Assembly: GCA_964356295.1 (NCBI GenBank) | Contig: CAYHHE010000076.1 | Location: 1-14,565 of the forward strand | Direction: 5' to 3' | DNA from: CAVQGZ01 sp964356295 | GTDB lineage: Bacteria > Actinomycetota > Actinomycetes > Jiangellales > Jiangellaceae | DNA length: 14,565 nucleotides | Shown here: piece by piece, positions 13,577 through 14,565 of the stretch | How the letters are laid out: every line of letters starts with the position of its first letter | How positions within the stretch are numbered: position 1 is the stretch's first letter | Notes under the pieces: model-generated | Seen by the model: only the letters and a program-made list of their open reading frames with translations | Database searches by the model: none | What the model was told of the DNA's origin: nothing | Translations under genes and position numbers: made by a program

Positions 13577-14479
13577 GTGACCTACTCGATCGTGGCCCGT
13601 TGCCCCGACACGGGCATGCTGGGGGTGGGCATCGCCAGCCATGTCCTTGCCGTGGGACGGGTAGCGGTGCACATCGAACCGGGCACGGGTGCCGTCGTCT
13701 CGCAGTCCCTTCCGCTGATGGCGCACGGGGCCCGCGCCCTGCGCGGCATGGGTGCCGGTCTGAGCCCGTCCGCCGCGCTCGAGCAGTCGCTGGCGCTGGA
13801 CACCGACGCACGCGCCCGGCAGGTGGGCGTCGTCTCCGCCTCGGGTGACGGTGCGGCCCACACCGGCGACGGGTGCATCGGCTACGCCTCGCACGTCGTC
13901 GGCGAGGGGTTCTGCGCTCAGGCGAACCTGATGGCCCGCGACGGGGTGCCGCAGGCGATGGCGGCGAGCTTCAGCTCCGGAGCCGGCGACCCGCTGGTCG
14001 TCCGGCTGCTCGACGCCCTGGACGCGGCCGAGCACGCCGGCGGTGACGCGCGTGGACGGCAGTCCGCCGCGCTCGTCGTCGTCGCACCGCAGCTCACCGG
14101 CGACCCGCTCGTCGACCGCATCGTGGACGTCCGGGTGGACGACCATCCCGAGCCGCTCGTCGAGCTGCGGCGGCTGGCCAGCCTTGCCCTGGCCAACCAG
14201 CGGCTCGACCTCGCCGATGCCCTGCTGGCCTGCGGTGACGTCCTCGGGGCCAGCGAGGCGTACCGCGAGGCGGGCGAGCTGGCGCCGCAGCATCTGGAGT
14301 TCTGCTTCTGGCACGCGCTGGCACTGGCGGGTGTGGGTGCGGCCGACGAGGCGCGGGCGGTGTGGCAGGCCATCGACGTCTCCGCAGAGCGTGACCGCTG
14401 GGCCGACCTCGTGGGCCGGTGCGTCGCGGCCGGGCTGGTGCCACCCGAGGTGACCGAGGTGCTCCCGCCCGCCCCCTGA
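13577..14479 (+). CDS. DUF1028 family protein (Ntn-hydrolase-like) with helical C-terminal domain
   Basis: The 300-aa protein begins VTYSIVARCPDTGMLGVGIAS, the conserved DUF1028 N-terminus, so the GTG at 13577 is taken; the frame stays open upstream to 13103 only as an antisense shadow. Further family landmarks are SHVLAVG (21-27), GAVVSQS (38-44), AHTGDGCIGYASH (94-106) and GGDARGRQSAAL (155-166). DUF1028 proteins are grouped with N-terminal-nucleophile hydrolases, but I know of no established reaction. After VDDHPEPLVELRRL (187-200) a helical, TPR-like domain (about 198-270) follows, as in longer members of the family. No signal peptide is seen. An AGGGGGG stretch 12 bases upstream is a poor Shine-Dalgarno position, and CACGAT six bases before GTG is a weak -10 candidate. 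An ATG at 13569 is in another frame and stops at once. Confidence 0.9.
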   Translation: MTYSIVARCPDTGMLGVGIASHVLAVGRVAVHIEPGTGAVVSQSLPLMAHGARALRGMGAGLSPSAALEQSLALDTDARARQVGVVSASGDGAAHTGDGCIGYASHVVGEGFCAQANLMARDGVPQAMAASFSSGAGDPLVVRLLDALDAAEHAGGDARGRQSAALVVVAPQLTGDPLVDRIVDVRVDDHPEPLVELRRLASLALANQRLDLADALLACGDVLGASEAYREAGELAPQHLEFCFWHALALAGVGAADEARAVWQAIDVSAERDRWADLVGRCVAAGLVPPEVTEVLPPAP

Positions 14480-14565
14480 CCGCGTCGCGGACCTGGCTGA
14501 CGCGGCTAGGCCGAAGTTGCGTGGCTTCTGAGGGCTGATCTGTGGGTTGACCTGTTGTGATGGGT
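14480..14565. other. Non-coding right edge with a possible hairpin after the DUF1028 gene
   Basis: Right after the stop codon, CCGCGTC (14480-14486) and GACGCGG (14499-14505) form a perfect 7-bp stem with a 12-base loop. No T run follows, so it is at most a weak terminator. A TTGACC hexamer at 14547-14552 could be a -35 box for a gene beyond the window. Nothing else is supported. Confidence 0.35.

Noticed and set aside
13569..13580. ATG at 13569 as the start of the DUF1028 gene
   Set aside because: It is in a different frame and reaches a stop codon after three codons; the conserved family N-terminus starts at the GTG at 13577.
1..14565. CRISPR arrays, transposons or tandem repeats
   Set aside because: Reading the whole window I saw no regularly spaced repeats, no transposase motifs and no terminal inverted repeats with target duplications.

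Overview
The window is GC-rich, uses GTG as well as ATG starts, chains genes through 4-bp GTGA/ATGA overlaps, and carries a dCTP deaminase with the mycobacterial signature residues. All of this points to a high-GC actinobacterium (Actinomycetota). I cannot name the genus from sequence alone.

Layout. (1) 1-223: an AT-richer left edge with a possible leftward promoter, then a minus-strand tRNA-Gly(CCC) with encoded CCA, its -10 box and a strong rho-independent terminator. (2) 392-9173, minus strand: a five-gene operon from one good promoter (9145-9173) next to nested inverted repeats. In order of transcription it encodes a 527-aa protein of unknown function (helical N-terminus, possible SRPBCC-like middle, two-helix stretch, beta domain); a 1103-aa class III adenylate cyclase fused to an AAA/NACHT-like ATPase and TPR-like repeats; a 696-aa FAD-dependent amine-oxidase/phytoene-desaturase-fold oxidoreductase; a 225-aa protein repeating the C-terminal architecture of the first gene; and a polyprenyl diphosphate synthase. 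All four junctions are 4-bp overlaps. (3) 9191-12095, minus strand: lutA-lutB-lutC, the iron-sulfur lactate oxidation complex, also joined by 4-bp overlaps. (4) 12226-12801, plus strand: dcd, divergent from lut and probably leaderless. (5) 12838-13545 minus: a DUF4097 beta-repeat protein, divergent across only 31 bp from (6) 13577-14479 plus: a DUF1028 Ntn-hydrolase-like protein with a helical C-terminal domain.

How the genes may work together. lutABC would oxidise L-lactate to pyruvate. dcd makes dUMP for thymidylate synthesis. The five-gene operon is the candidate for an undescribed system. It joins an isoprenoid chain-making enzyme, an FAD enzyme of the desaturase fold, two architecturally related proteins without recognisable function, and a cyclase whose active-site spacing matches the bicarbonate-responsive (class IIIb, soluble-adenylyl-cyclase-like) enzymes. 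The inference is a cAMP- and/or ATPase-controlled isoprenoid modification pathway. The product, and the role of the two unknown proteins, cannot be read from the sequence.
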